Positions 12,884 to 12,943 of a stretch of 12,943 nt of DNA are shown here, in pieces; the stretch's first letter is position 1, and each line of letters opens with the position of its first letter. The notes under the pieces are model-generated. The model was not told where the DNA came from. It searched no databases and saw only the letters and a program-made list of their open reading frames with translations. The translations under genes and the position numbers were made by a program. Location: assembly GCA_045579195.1 (NCBI GenBank), contig JAZNLR010000114.1, positions 1 to 12,943 on the forward strand, written 5' to 3'. The stretch comes from JAZNLR01 sp045579195 (GTDB taxonomy: Bacteria > Bacillota > Clostridia > Christensenellales > CAMQZB01).

Positions 12884-12943
12884 TGAAACCGGGAAAAGAA
12901 AAGGCTAACGAGCGCTCGTTAGCCTTTTCTTTTCCCGGTTTCA
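12884..12943. terminator. Perfect 60-bp palindrome at the window end, containing a terminator-like hairpin
   Basis: Bases 12884-12913 are exactly complementary to 12914-12943 with no spacer. The core AAGGCTAACGAGC/GCTCGTTAGCCTT, flanked by AAAAG on the left and TTTTCTTTT on the right, is a normal bidirectional terminator layout, starting 2 bases after the GNAT stop codon. The match continues outward through CCGGG to the very last base, so the true length is unknown. Confidence 0.75.

Noticed and set aside
1..12943. CRISPR array, toxin-antitoxin pair or phage genes
   Set aside because: No regularly spaced direct repeats, no paired small toxin and antitoxin ORFs with recognisable motifs, and no structural or recombinase genes were seen.

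Overview
The window looks like chromosome from a low-to-mid GC Gram-positive anaerobe, most likely a gut Clostridia (Bacillota). The reasons are strong AGGAGG-type ribosome sites before most genes, SigA-like TTGNNN-N17-TATAAT promoters, a lipoprotein-type substrate-binding protein, and a catabolic gene set (sialidase-like, sulfatase, nucleoside hydrolase, UroD-like methyltransferases) common in gut Clostridia. The order is a guess; no marker here fixes it.

Left part (1-3320). A palindrome-rich element (5-138) is followed by a four-gene minus-strand operon read from 3036 down to 175: lipoprotein substrate-binding protein, permease and ATPase of a polar amino acid ABC importer, then a cysteine-rich DUF2284 protein. 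An imperfect hairpin lies between the binding-protein gene and the permease gene. The operon promoter contains an inverted repeat of ArgR-box type, so arginine or a related basic amino acid is a reasonable substrate guess. It diverges from tRNA-Ser(CGA); the two promoters and leaders share duplicated sequence in inverted orientation.

Middle part (3320-5536). This stretch is visibly richer in A+T than its flanks. It starts after the tRNA and is bounded by two probable bidirectional terminators. It holds one intact gene for a beta-propeller glycoside-hydrolase-like protein (best start TTG at 3813) between two copies of a 29-bp direct repeat (28/29 identical). The repeats lie in remnants of small ORFs, one of which has a good start and ribosome site but an in-frame stop at codon 5. 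This is the most island-like part of the window.

Right part (5536-12943). A minus-strand sialidase/BNR-like gene has its own promoter next to a perfect 11-bp inverted repeat. A small unrecognised minus-strand gene (6902-7258) has a near-consensus promoter. A plus-strand operon follows: nucleoside hydrolase, UroD/MtaA-like protein, Cys-type sulfatase, second UroD/MtaA-like protein. The last three are translationally coupled or nearly so. The operon ends in a clear terminator. A GNAT acetyltransferase with its own promoter comes next, and the window ends inside or at the end of a perfect 60-bp palindrome.

Together the right and middle parts look like intracellular catabolism of imported, modified sugar derivatives: none of the four hydrolases has a signal peptide. 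The most unusual module is the UroD-like / sulfatase / UroD-like triplet. I found no defence system, CRISPR array, integrase or transposase.
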